Shown piece by piece: positions 6,654-12,783 of a stretch of DNA of 12,783 nt. The stretch is from JARRRL01 sp037380725 (GTDB lineage: Bacteria; Pseudomonadota; Gammaproteobacteria; Pseudomonadales; JANQJO01). The translations under genes were made by a program, and so were the position numbers. The DNA lies in the NCBI GenBank assembly GCA_037380725.1, contig JARRRL010000038.1, positions 1 to 12,783 on the forward strand, written 5' to 3'. The notes under the pieces are model-generated. The model did no database searches and was not told the DNA's origin. It saw only the letters and a program-made list of their open reading frames with translations. Each line of letters begins with the position of its first letter. The first letter of the stretch is position 1.

Positions 6654-7283
6654 ATGATTGGTCGATTGGAAGGTGTGGTGTGGGCCACGCATCCCCCTGT
6701 GATTTTATTAGGTGTTCATGGGGTAGGCTATGAAGTCAATGCTCCGCTAACGGCTTTTTTTCAGTTGCCGTCTGCTCCCAAGCTGCTCACCGTGCACACG
6801 CATCTGGTTGTGCGCGAAGACGCGCAGCAATTGTATGGTTTTTTGAGCAGCAGTGATCGAGATTGGTTTCGTGAGCTGATTAAAGTCAGTGGTGTGGGAC
6901 CACGTATGGCTTTAGCGATTTTGTCGGGTATGAGTGGGCAAATGCTGGCGGAAACGGTGGTGCAACAGCACGTGGCTTTGTTGCAGAACATTCCAGGCAT
7001 TGGTAAAAAAACTGCCGAGCGATTGGTGTTGGATCTACAGGATAAATGCCAGAAGTGGTTGGAGGCGTCGTGCGCGCCATCGACGAATAATATGGAAACG
7101 TCATGCGTCAATGATGCGGTTAATGCGCAATCCTTCGCTCCGGAACAGGATGCGCAATACGCGTTAATTGCCTTGGGCTACAAGCCAGCGGAGGCCGCGA
7201 AAGTGATCCGTAAAGTGCGTGCGCCTGGGGCCAGCAGCGAGGACTTGATTAAGTTAGCGTTGCGTGAAATGGTTCGCGTGTGA
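6654..7283 (+). CDS. ruvA: Holliday junction branch migration protein RuvA
   Basis: RuvA binds four-way junctions as a tetramer and loads the RuvB motor. The 209-residue product aligns along its length with E. coli RuvA (203 residues). The N-terminal OB fold begins MIGRLEG and contains HLVVREDAQQLYGF. Two helix-hairpin-helix motifs are clear: about 74-91 (SGVGPRMALAILS) and 109-126 (IPGIGKKTAERLVL). A Ser/Asn-rich linker (about 137-160) leads to the C-terminal domain that contacts RuvB, with the conserved ALIALGYKPAEA. AGGAA at 6641-6645 is 8 bases before the ATG. It lies 131 bases after ruvC and 94 before ruvB in the usual order. Confidence 0.96.
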   Translation: MIGRLEGVVWATHPPVILLGVHGVGYEVNAPLTAFFQLPSAPKLLTVHTHLVVREDAQQLYGFLSSSDRDWFRELIKVSGVGPRMALAILSGMSGQMLAETVVQQHVALLQNIPGIGKKTAERLVLDLQDKCQKWLEASCAPSTNNMETSCVNDAVNAQSFAPEQDAQYALIALGYKPAEAAKVIRKVRAPGASSEDLIKLALREMVRV

Positions 7284-7306
7284 TGGTGGGAGCGAACGTG
7301 ATGGTG
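7280..7306. repeat. 9-bp direct repeat spanning the ruvA stop codon
   Basis: GTGATGGTG occurs at 7280-7288, where its TGA (7281-7283) is the ruvA stop, and again at 7298-7306, with a period of 18 bases. The second copy therefore repeats a TGA after the stop. With only two short copies, chance is possible. Confidence 0.4.
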
Positions 7307-7377
7307 TTCGTGTTGTCTGAGCTGCTTGGCGGATCTGTCTGGGTGAGTCGTAAATGGGGTTGTTAGGGGGGCGGGAC

Positions 7378-8478
7378 ATGTCAGCGGATCGTGAAGACGC
7401 GGACGGCAGCCGTGTGGTGACGGCCCAGGTCCGGCCAGAGGATGACGTGCGTGTGGATCGTGTCGTACGACCCATGCGCTTGAGTGATTACGAAGGTCAG
7501 CCCCGTGCGCGTGAACAGATGGAGATCTTCATTGAGGCGGCGCGTACGCGTGTGGACGCTTTGGATCATACGCTGATCTTTGGTCCGCCCGGTTTGGGGA
7601 AAACGACGCTGGCTCATATCATTGCGAATGAAATGGACAGTCGTTTTACCAGTACCTCGGGCCCTGTCTTAGAAAAAGCGGGCGATTTGGCAGCGCTGTT
7701 GACCAAATTGGAAGCAAACGATGTCTTATTTATTGATGAAATTCATCGTTTGAGTCCCGTAGTCGAAGAAATCTTGTATCCGGCTTTGGAAGATTACCAG
7801 CTGGATATTGTCATTGGGGAGGGGCCCAGTGCGCGATCCATTAAAATTGATTTGCCTCCCTTTACTTTGGTGGGGGCGACGACGCGAGCTGGTTTATTAA
7901 CCTCGCCGTTGCGAGACCGCTTTGGCATTGTGCAGCGCTTGGAATTTTATGGTATCCGTGATTTGGCGGGTATTGTTCAGCGTGCGAGCCGTTTGATGGG
8001 GGTCATTATTGATGAAGGCGGTGCGATGGAGTTGGCGCGGCGTTCACGTGGGACACCTCGAATTGCGCACCGTTTACTGCGTCGAGTGCGGGATTACGCC
8101 CAAGTGCGACGTGATGGTCGAATTGATCAGGCGATTGCAAAAGAAGCGTTGAATTTGTTAGAAGTGGATGAGCACGGTCTGGATGCGATGGATCGTAAAT
8201 TGATTTTAGCTATTATTAAGAAATTCGATGGTGGTCCAGTAGGCGTCGAAAGTTTAGCGGCGAGCGTGGGCGAAGAGTCGGGTACGCTTGAAGAAGTGAT
8301 TGAACCGTATTTAATACAGCAAGGTTTTCTGATGCGAACTGCGCGGGGGCGTGTGGCCACGCGACAGGCGTATTTGCACTTTGGTTTGCAGGTGCCACAG
8401 CCTGCGGATTCCGCGCGGATGCAGGATGAGTCGAGAACGGTATTGGACGGTGAAGCAACCGAGCCGTCGAAGTTTTAA
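7378..8478 (+). CDS. ruvB: Holliday junction branch migration ATPase RuvB
   Basis: RuvB is the hexameric AAA+ motor that pumps DNA through RuvA-bound junctions. Taking ATG 7378 gives 366 residues starting MSADRED, and the run of G at 7366-7371 is a good ribosome-binding site 6 bases upstream. An ATG at 7354 would add eight residues with a poorer site. Walker A is GPPGLGKTT (69-77), Walker B LFIDEIH with DE at 120-121, sensor 1 region GATTRAG (166-172), the arginine-finger segment SPLRDRFG (176-183), and sensor 2 GTPR (225-228). The C-terminal winged helix includes EPYLIQQGFLMRTARGR. The last 30 or so residues (PADSARMQ onward) extend beyond the E. coli end and are hydrophilic. All catalytic elements are intact. 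Confidence 0.97.
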   Translation: MSADREDADGSRVVTAQVRPEDDVRVDRVVRPMRLSDYEGQPRAREQMEIFIEAARTRVDALDHTLIFGPPGLGKTTLAHIIANEMDSRFTSTSGPVLEKAGDLAALLTKLEANDVLFIDEIHRLSPVVEEILYPALEDYQLDIVIGEGPSARSIKIDLPPFTLVGATTRAGLLTSPLRDRFGIVQRLEFYGIRDLAGIVQRASRLMGVIIDEGGAMELARRSRGTPRIAHRLLRRVRDYAQVRRDGRIDQAIAKEALNLLEVDEHGLDAMDRKLILAIIKKFDGGPVGVESLAASVGEESGTLEEVIEPYLIQQGFLMRTARGRVATRQAYLHFGLQVPQPADSARMQDESRTVLDGEATEPSKF

Positions 8479-8513
8479 AGGGCAGTGTTAAAGGGCAGTG
8501 TTAATAGGCAGTT
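8475..8513. repeat. 13-bp tandem repeat spanning the ruvB stop codon
   Basis: TTAAAGGGCAGTG occurs identically at 8475-8487 and 8488-8500, with a third degenerate unit at 8501-8513. The first unit contains the ruvB stop TAA (8476-8478), and each later unit repeats TTAA at the same offset. The period is not a multiple of three. The array supplies the GTG (8498) of the longer, doubtful ybgC frame. Confidence 0.85.
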
Positions 8514-8566
8514 TTAATGACGGGTTGAGTGTTCCTGCACAGGGCGAACGATTGGAGTGGAGGATT

Positions 8567-9028
8567 TTGGAAGACGTTTGTTTTAAATGGCCATGCCGGG
8601 TGTACTATGAAGATACAGACGGACAAGGCATTTTGTATCATGGACGCTGTTTGAACTATTTTGAACGCGCGCGGACGGAGTGGATTCGTACACTCGGTGT
8701 CAACCAGTCTGAATGGTTGACGCAGGGTGTGGGGTTTGTGCTGTCATCGGTCTCGCTGACTTATCGTGCTCCGGCGTTTTTGGACGATTACCTCATCGCC
8801 ACGGTGTCTTTGACTGAGAGACGAAGAACGTATTTTACGGTGACGCAACGTTTGTTGAGGTCGTCGGAAGCGGGGCGAGTGTGTGAGGATGGAATCAACG
8901 TGGATCAGTACGATGTGGCATCGGCGAAGTCCCTTGTTGAAGGTGTTTTTTGTATTGCGTTTGTGGATATCAAACGTTTTAAGCCTAAAGCTATACCGCC
9001 TATTCTGAGCGTCGTTTTGTCGGTGTAA
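8567..9028 (+). CDS. ybgC: YbgC-type acyl-CoA thioesterase of the Tol cluster
   Basis: YbgC is a small cytoplasmic hotdog-fold thioesterase of the 4-hydroxybenzoyl-CoA type. In E. coli it acts on acyl-CoA and associates with acyl carrier protein and phospholipid-synthesis enzymes. The signature WPCRVYYEDTDGQG then YHGRCLNYFERARTEW is present, including the catalytic Asp region. No ATG precedes it in frame. TTG 8567 is preferred because it gives exactly seven residues before the conserved Trp, as in E. coli, and follows GGAGTGGAGG (8554-8563). GTG 8498 would add 23 unrelated residues and starts inside a tandem repeat. The 153-residue product is longer than E. coli YbgC (134): about 18-20 extra residues (GINVDQYDVASAKS region) interrupt the last strands before VEGVFCIAFVD. 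It heads the tol genes, as in many gammaproteobacteria. Confidence 0.88.
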   Translation: MEDVCFKWPCRVYYEDTDGQGILYHGRCLNYFERARTEWIRTLGVNQSEWLTQGVGFVLSSVSLTYRAPAFLDDYLIATVSLTERRRTYFTVTQRLLRSSEAGRVCEDGINVDQYDVASAKSLVEGVFCIAFVDIKRFKPKAIPPILSVVLSV

Positions 9029-9054
9029 GAGTCGGTATAAGAGTCGGTGTGGCG
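9019..9054. repeat. 12-bp tandem repeat spanning the ybgC stop codon
   Basis: GTCGGTGTAAGA (9019-9030), GTCGGTATAAGA (9031-9042) and GTCGGTGTGGCG (9043-9054) form three units. The TAA of the first (9026-9028) is the ybgC stop, and the second carries another TAA in the same frame. A separate TAGA triplet (9115-9126) lies just before the tolQ ribosome-binding site. Confidence 0.85.
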
Positions 9055-9146
9055 TGAGAAGGCGCTGTGGAAAGCTGCGGATTGGCTTGCGAGCGTGTAT
9101 GTTAAATAGATCAATAGATAGATAGACCTAAAGAGGATATGAATTC

Positions 9147-9872
9147 ATGGGGAATGAGTTGGATGCCTGGCACGTCATTGCCAACGCCAGCTGGCCTATC
9201 AAAGCGGTGATGCTGATTTTACTGTCGTTTTCGCTGTTTTCCTGGGTGGTGATTTTCAGCAAAATGCGTGAATTGTCTGCCGCAACGCGGTCAGCGGTTG
9301 AATTTGAGGATACGTTTTGGTCAGGCATTGATTTGGCGAGTTTGTTTAAAGATCTCAATAATCGAACGCCGGTGTGGGGCTTGTCGGCGCTTTTTATGGC
9401 CGGTTTCCAGTCGTTTATGCGCTTGCGACCCTATGCGTTTCATGATGCGGAATCGCTGTTGGCGGGATGTCAACGCTCGATGCGAGTGGCGTTGTCGCGA
9501 GAGCAAGAGGTGTTGGAGCGACAGCTGCCGTTTTTGGCAACGGTGGGCTCCATCAGTCCCTATGTGGGTTTGTTGGGTACGGTGTGGGGCATTATGAATT
9601 CCTTTCTGTCTTTATCGCAACAATCTCAAGTGACTTTACAAGTGGTGGCACCGGATATTGCAGAAGCGTTATTGGCCACGGCGATGGGCTTGGTTGCGGC
9701 TATTCCGGCGGTGGTGGCGTATAACCGCTATACCAGTAAAGTCGATGGTTTGGTCAGTCGATATGAGGTATTTGCCGAGGAGTTTTCCGGTTTACTGCAC
9801 CGCAAAGCCCATGCACGGGTTGCGGGTGGAAAGGCGACTGAGCAGGGCGTGTCTGATGGAGCGCGATCATGA
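9147..9872 (+). CDS. tolQ: Tol-Pal system proton-channel subunit TolQ
   Basis: TolQ is the inner-membrane stator that with TolR converts proton flow into TolA movement. The 241-residue product aligns with E. coli TolQ (230). Three membrane segments are seen, about 18-37, 132-154 and 168-193, with the conserved ATVGSISPYVGLLGTVWGIM (131-150) and VAPDIAEALLATAMGL. T145 and T178, channel threonines in E. coli, fall at the same numbers. AAGAGGA (9131-9137) is 9 bases from ATG 9147 but only one from an out-of-frame ATG at 9139, which decides the start. The stop overlaps the tolR start (ATGA). The C-terminal tail after about residue 221 is hydrophilic and longer than in E. coli. Confidence 0.97.
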   Translation: MGNELDAWHVIANASWPIKAVMLILLSFSLFSWVVIFSKMRELSAATRSAVEFEDTFWSGIDLASLFKDLNNRTPVWGLSALFMAGFQSFMRLRPYAFHDAESLLAGCQRSMRVALSREQEVLERQLPFLATVGSISPYVGLLGTVWGIMNSFLSLSQQSQVTLQVVAPDIAEALLATAMGLVAAIPAVVAYNRYTSKVDGLVSRYEVFAEEFSGLLHRKAHARVAGGKATEQGVSDGARS

Positions 9873-10297
9873 GTATTCGCAAACGTCGCCGCATTGCTGA
9901 GATTAACGTGGTGCCGTATATCGATGTCATGTTGGTGTTATTAGTGGTGTTTATGGTTACGGCGCCGTTGATTACTCAAGGTTTGGCCATTCAATTGCCC
10001 GAGGCCAATGGTAAGCCTTTGCCGCAACAAGAAGAGCCGGTGGTGGTGTCTTTAACTCAGGATGGCCAGTATTTTGTTAATATAAGCCAAAATCCGCGTC
10101 AGCCCTTGTCGCTGGGGGAACTACAAGATCGTGTGCAAAAAATTGTGCAAAATCGACCCAATGTGCAGGTATTGATCGAAGGGGATGGTGCGGCGCTTTA
10201 TCAGGGTGTCATTGAATTGATGCGCGTTTTGCAGGCTACCGGCGTGAAGCAAATTGGTTTATTGACTAATCCGGTAACACAATCTGAATCCACGTGA
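9869..10297 (+). CDS. tolR: Tol-Pal system proton-channel subunit TolR
   Basis: TolR is a single-pass ExbD/TolR-family inner-membrane protein working with TolQ. The 142-residue product matches E. coli TolR in length (142) and pattern: a basic cytoplasmic start (MSIRKRRR), one membrane helix (about 17-37, with INVVPYIDVMLVLLVVFMV), and a periplasmic domain ending GVKQIGLLTNP. D19 corresponds to the proton-carrying Asp23 of E. coli TolR. Its ATG overlaps the tolQ stop by four bases, so translation is probably coupled. A 64-base gap with T-rich repeats separates it from tolA. Confidence 0.96.
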   Translation: MSIRKRRRIAEINVVPYIDVMLVLLVVFMVTAPLITQGLAIQLPEANGKPLPQQEEPVVVSLTQDGQYFVNISQNPRQPLSLGELQDRVQKIVQNRPNVQVLIEGDGAALYQGVIELMRVLQATGVKQIGLLTNPVTQSEST

Positions 10298-10300
10298 AAA

Positions 10301-10336
10301 TTTTATTGATTGTTTTATCGTAATTAATTTTATCGT
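10301..10336. repeat. Three copies of TTTTATYGT after the tolR stop
   Basis: TTTTATTGA (10301-10309), TTTTATCGT (10313-10321) and TTTTATCGT (10328-10336) lie within the 64 bases between tolR and tolA, starting three bases after the stop. Spacings of 12 and 15 resemble the other gene-end repeats here, but the AT-rich sequence makes chance more likely. Confidence 0.45.
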
Positions 10337-10361
10337 GTTTAATAAAGAGGAAGTGTAAGCG

Positions 10362-11177
10362 TTGTTTGACTTGCCCAGTGTCCTGATGAGCGTGGTATTG
10401 CACGGGCTGCTGATCACAGTGCTGGTATTGTGGTCGGGGCAGACTCGAGAACAAGCGCCGATCGAGTACCAGTTTTTAAACGCCAATCTTGTTGTGCAGC
10501 AAGTGCAACCCTTGGCTGAGAAAACAGTGGTTGAGAACAAAAAAGAGACTGATCAAAAAAACAGTATTACTCGGAAAAAATCGTCGAAGGAGTCGCTGAG
10601 GTCTGAGACGCCGCCCCCTCGTCAAGCGGCTCCACAGAAAGCCGTTGCTCCTTCATCACCTCCAGAAAAGGCCAGTCAAGGGTCCGTGCCAAAACCAAAG
10701 CCAAAAGCGGAAGCGCCGAAACCAAGCTCGAAGCCAAAGCCAAAACCGAAACAAGCTGCCCTGCCGCAGTTGGATTTGCCCCTTGAGTCGGAGTGGTCGT
10801 CCGTGCTGGAACGGGATCAGGAGGCGTTGGCGGATTATGATCGAGCGCTTTCGGTTGAAGCGGAGGCGGAGCAGCAAGCTTTGGAGACGCGTGCTTATTA
10901 CGTAGAGTTAATTCGGAATCGAGTGGCGCGGTATTGGTCGCGCCCACTGAGCGCGCGCAATGGCATGATGGTGCGTTTGTCTGTGACTGTGCTTCCCGAT
11001 GGGACCGTGCATCGGGTGGAAATCAAAGAAAGCAGTGGTCAGCCCGCATTTGATCGTTCCGCATTGCAGGCGGTGCAGCGGGCCACGACCTTGCCAGTAC
11101 CGGAAGAGCGTGATGTGTTTAATCGCTATTTTCGCAATTTTGTCCTGCAATTTCGCCCTGAGGACCTCCAACAATGA
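10362..11177 (+). CDS. tolA: Tol-Pal system periplasm-spanning protein TolA
   Basis: TolA is anchored in the inner membrane and reaches through the periplasm to TolB, Pal and the outer membrane. TTG 10362 is taken as the start; AGAGGA precedes it by about 10 bases. ATG 10386 is in frame but would cut into the anchor. The 271-residue product is short (E. coli 421). The anchor holds S10, H14, L21 and S25 with the spacing of the E. coli S18-H22-L29-S33 motif needed to contact TolQR. The middle region (about 26-177) is Lys/Pro-rich, with a KPKPK stretch at 110-130, recalling TonB more than the long Ala/Lys helix of enterobacterial TolA, and includes an acidic helix (148-176). The C-terminal domain III (178-271) is clear: RNRVARYWSRP, ARNGMMVRLSV, FDRSALQAVQ. 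Its stop overlaps tolB. Confidence 0.93.
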   Translation: MFDLPSVLMSVVLHGLLITVLVLWSGQTREQAPIEYQFLNANLVVQQVQPLAEKTVVENKKETDQKNSITRKKSSKESLRSETPPPRQAAPQKAVAPSSPPEKASQGSVPKPKPKAEAPKPSSKPKPKPKQAALPQLDLPLESEWSSVLERDQEALADYDRALSVEAEAEQQALETRAYYVELIRNRVARYWSRPLSARNGMMVRLSVTVLPDGTVHRVEIKESSGQPAFDRSALQAVQRATTLPVPEERDVFNRYFRNFVLQFRPEDLQQ

Positions 11178-12517
11178 CGTGTGTGCGGTTTAAGTTAAGC
11201 AAATGGTTTCCCCTGGTGATGGTGGGTATGGTGACCGTGCTGTGCTCGCCTCGATTCGTTCAGGCGGTGCTGTCGGCGCCGGTTGAAAGTGAGTTGATCA
11301 TCGAGGTGACCACCGGTGTGGATGCCAAAACGCATATTGCTGTGGCGCCGTTTGCGTGGCTGGGTAAAGGGGTAGTAGCGGAAGATTTAGCGAGTATTGT
11401 TGAGGCGGATTTGTATCGATCGGGTTTGTTCAGTCCCGTGCCGCGAGCGGACATGCTCAGTCGACCTGCGGAGCCGAAAGCGGTGGCGTTTCGCGAGTGG
11501 CGGACTTTGGGGTCAGATTATTTGGTGGTGGGATCTCTCAGTCCGCAAACGGAGCGCTATCAATTTAACATGTCTCTGTTGGATGTGTTGGCGGAAACGG
11601 CACTCATTCCGTCTTTTACGGGTATGGGATCGAATTTACGAGATATCGGCCACCTGATCAGTGATACGATTTATGAGAAACTGACCGGAATTCCAGGCGC
11701 ATTTGCCACGCAGATCTTATATGTCACGCTGGATCGCTCGCGCCAGAACAGCCAGTATCGATTACGGCGTGCGGATGCGGATGGCCATCGGGTGGTTACC
11801 TTGTTTGAATCGTCAGAGCCCATTTTGTCGCCCGCTTGGTCTCCGGACGGACGACGCGTGGCGTTTGTGAGCTATCACATTGGGCGGCGACCGCGCGTCA
11901 TTGTGCAAGATATTGCGTCGGGAGTACAAAAAGTAATTGCTCAATTTAAAGGTATTAATGGCGCTCCGGCGTGGTCTCCCGATGGCAAGCAGTTGGCGAT
12001 GGTGCTTTCGAAGGACGGTAACCCAGAAATTTATGTGATTAATTTGGTGGATGGGGTCTTGCAGCGATTAACGAATCACTACGCGATCGACACCGAGCCG
12101 CATTGGATGCCTGATGGGAAACGCCTCATTTTTACTTCGGATCGGGGTGGAAACCCCCAAATCTATGAATTGAATGTTGCGGATGGCGTGGTGCGACGGT
12201 TAACGTTCAACGGGAATTACAATGCGCGGGGTTCGGTATCCGCTGATGGACGTTATTTGGTGATGGTTCATCGGGACAATGAGGTGTTTCACATTGCCGT
12301 ACAAGATTTATGGCGTGAAGCGTTTCGGGTATTGACCCAGACGACCTTGGATGAGTCGCCCAGTATAGCGCCGAATGGCAGTATGGTTATTTACGCTACT
12401 CGGGATGACGGAGATGGGGTGCTGAGCGCCGTATCCTTGGATGGTAAAGTGAAAGTGCGGTTGCCTGCAAAACACGGAGAAGTGCGTGAACCCGCGTGGT
12501 CACCTTTTTTGCGTTAG
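11174..12517 (+). CDS. tolB: Tol-Pal system periplasmic beta-propeller protein TolB
   Basis: TolB is a soluble periplasmic protein that binds Pal and TolA. The 447-residue product aligns with E. coli TolB (430). Residues 1-31 look like a Sec signal peptide with cleavage after VQA. The N-terminal domain (about 38-180) includes HIAVAPFAW and DYLVVGSL and ends with EKLTGIPGAFATQILYV. The six-bladed propeller follows, with PD40-type blade motifs at PAWSPDG (219-225), PAWSPDG (265-271), PHWMPDG (309-315), GSVSADG (353-359), PSIAPNG (396-402) and PAWSP (440-444). Its ATG overlaps the tolA stop (ATGA), implying coupling. In most gammaproteobacteria pal follows at once; here the next gene is a cysteine synthase. 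Confidence 0.97.
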   Translation: MTCVRFKLSKWFPLVMVGMVTVLCSPRFVQAVLSAPVESELIIEVTTGVDAKTHIAVAPFAWLGKGVVAEDLASIVEADLYRSGLFSPVPRADMLSRPAEPKAVAFREWRTLGSDYLVVGSLSPQTERYQFNMSLLDVLAETALIPSFTGMGSNLRDIGHLISDTIYEKLTGIPGAFATQILYVTLDRSRQNSQYRLRRADADGHRVVTLFESSEPILSPAWSPDGRRVAFVSYHIGRRPRVIVQDIASGVQKVIAQFKGINGAPAWSPDGKQLAMVLSKDGNPEIYVINLVDGVLQRLTNHYAIDTEPHWMPDGKRLIFTSDRGGNPQIYELNVADGVVRRLTFNGNYNARGSVSADGRYLVMVHRDNEVFHIAVQDLWREAFRVLTQTTLDESPSIAPNGSMVIYATRDDGDGVLSAVSLDGKVKVRLPAKHGEVREPAWSPFLR

Positions 12518-12558
12518 TTTCTTTTGCGGATTCTTTTGCGTAAGTTTTTTTACGTGAG
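12507..12558. repeat. Degenerate repeat spanning the tolB stop codon
   Basis: Units TTTTGCGTTAG (12507-12517, ending in the tolB stop TAG), TTTTGCGGATT (from 12522), TTTTGCGTAAG (12534-12544) and TTTTACGTGAG (12548-12558) are spaced 15, 12 and 14 bases apart. Three of the four carry a stop triplet (TAG, TAA, TGA) at the same offset. CGTAA and TTACG in the last two units could form a five-base stem, too weak to call a terminator. Confidence 0.65.
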
Positions 12559-12600
12559 CGCAATGCTTAGGTTCGTGATGTTATTCTGAGGAGTTATTGC

Positions 12601-12627
12601 ATGTACATGATGGGGGAGCGCGTATGA
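12601..12627 (+). CDS. Possible eight-residue upstream ORF or leader peptide
   Basis: An ATG at 12601 starts MYMMGERV and stops at TGA 12625-12627, overlapping the cysteine-synthase ATG (12624) as ATGA. GAGGAG (12588-12593) lies 7 bases before it, a near-ideal ribosome-binding site. The mini-ORF itself contains the GGGGGAG (12612-12618) that serves the next gene. It could couple translation or act as a leader. It has no cysteine codon, so a classic cysteine attenuation leader is not indicated. Chance remains possible for so short a frame. Confidence 0.3.
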   Translation: MYMMGERV

Positions 12628-12783
12628 GCAAACGTTACAACACCATTCTCGAAACCGTGGGGAATACACCGGTAATCAAACTGAATAAACTGGCGCCTGC
12701 AGGGATCAACCTTTTTGTAAAAAACGAGGCCTGTAATCCCATGGGTTCGGTGAAAGACCGTTTGGCTTTGGGTGTGATCGAAA
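12624..12783 (+). CDS. Cysteine synthase (CysK/CysM family), 5' part
   Basis: Only the first 53 codons are present, and the frame runs off the window. The sequence begins MSKRYNTILETVGNTPVIKL and contains NPMGSVKDRLALGVI, the PLP-binding segment of fold type II enzymes; K44 in SVKDR is the expected PLP Schiff-base lysine. TIGNTP/TVGNTP and NPxGSVKDR are typical of O-acetylserine sulfhydrylases, which make cysteine from O-acetylserine and sulfide (CysK) or thiosulfate (CysM). The fragment cannot separate CysK from CysM, or from the related cystathionine beta-synthase. GGGGGAG (12612-12618) is 5 bases before the ATG. It takes the place where pal is expected after tolB. Confidence 0.85.
   Translation, partial: MSKRYNTILETVGNTPVIKLNKLAPAGINLFVKNEACNPMGSVKDRLALGVIE

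Noticed and set aside
7354..7377. Longer RuvB start at 7354
   Set aside because: ATG 7378 has a better-placed G-rich ribosome-binding site and a start resembling homologues.
8498..8566. Longer YbgC start at GTG 8498
   Set aside because: The GTG lies within a tandem repeat, and the added residues are unlike the family; TTG 8567 fits length and ribosome-binding site.

Overview
This window is a chromosomal housekeeping block of a gammaproteobacterium with moderate base composition. The gene order FmdB-like, aspS, yebC, ruvC, ruvA, ruvB, ybgC, tolQ, tolR, tolA, tolB is the order I know from Pseudomonas and its relatives, and the proteins resemble gammaproteobacterial homologues. The species cannot be named from this sequence. 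All recognised genes lie on the + strand except one.

Layout. Positions 1-206 are a leader with degenerate 12-14 bp repeats and a terminator-like hairpin. Positions 207-602 encode a small FmdB-type zinc-ribbon protein. Positions 603-919 are a structured intergenic region with a tandem repeat, a possible attenuator-like element and a strong hairpin. aspS (920-2740) and yebC (2757-3509) follow closely. A minus-strand gene (3569-5389) for a predicted nine-helix membrane protein with a C-terminal PilZ domain then separates yebC from ruvC, together with 521 bases that show no convincing gene. ruvC (5911-6522), ruvA (6654-7283) and ruvB (7378-8478) encode the Holliday-junction machinery. ybgC (8567-9028), tolQ, tolR, tolA and tolB (9147-12517) encode the cell-envelope Tol system. 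The window ends in the first 53 codons of a cysteine-synthase-family gene, where pal would usually be expected.

How the genes work together. AspRS and YebC serve translation. RuvA and RuvB move Holliday junctions and RuvC cuts them. TolQ and TolR form the proton-driven inner-membrane motor, TolA spans the periplasm, and TolB is the periplasmic partner that normally binds Pal. The PilZ protein is a likely c-di-GMP sensor unrelated to its neighbours.

The least ordinary features are: (1) short 9-18 bp direct or tandem repeats at or near the ends of most genes, several of them spanning the stop codon and copying it; (2) the PilZ membrane gene inside the aspS-yebC-ruvCAB block; (3) mutually exclusive RNA pairings upstream of aspS; (4) absence of pal directly after tolB; (5) a tiny ORF with a good ribosome-binding site coupled to the cysteine synthase. 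I see no CRISPR array, insertion sequence, tRNA, rRNA, phage or defence gene.
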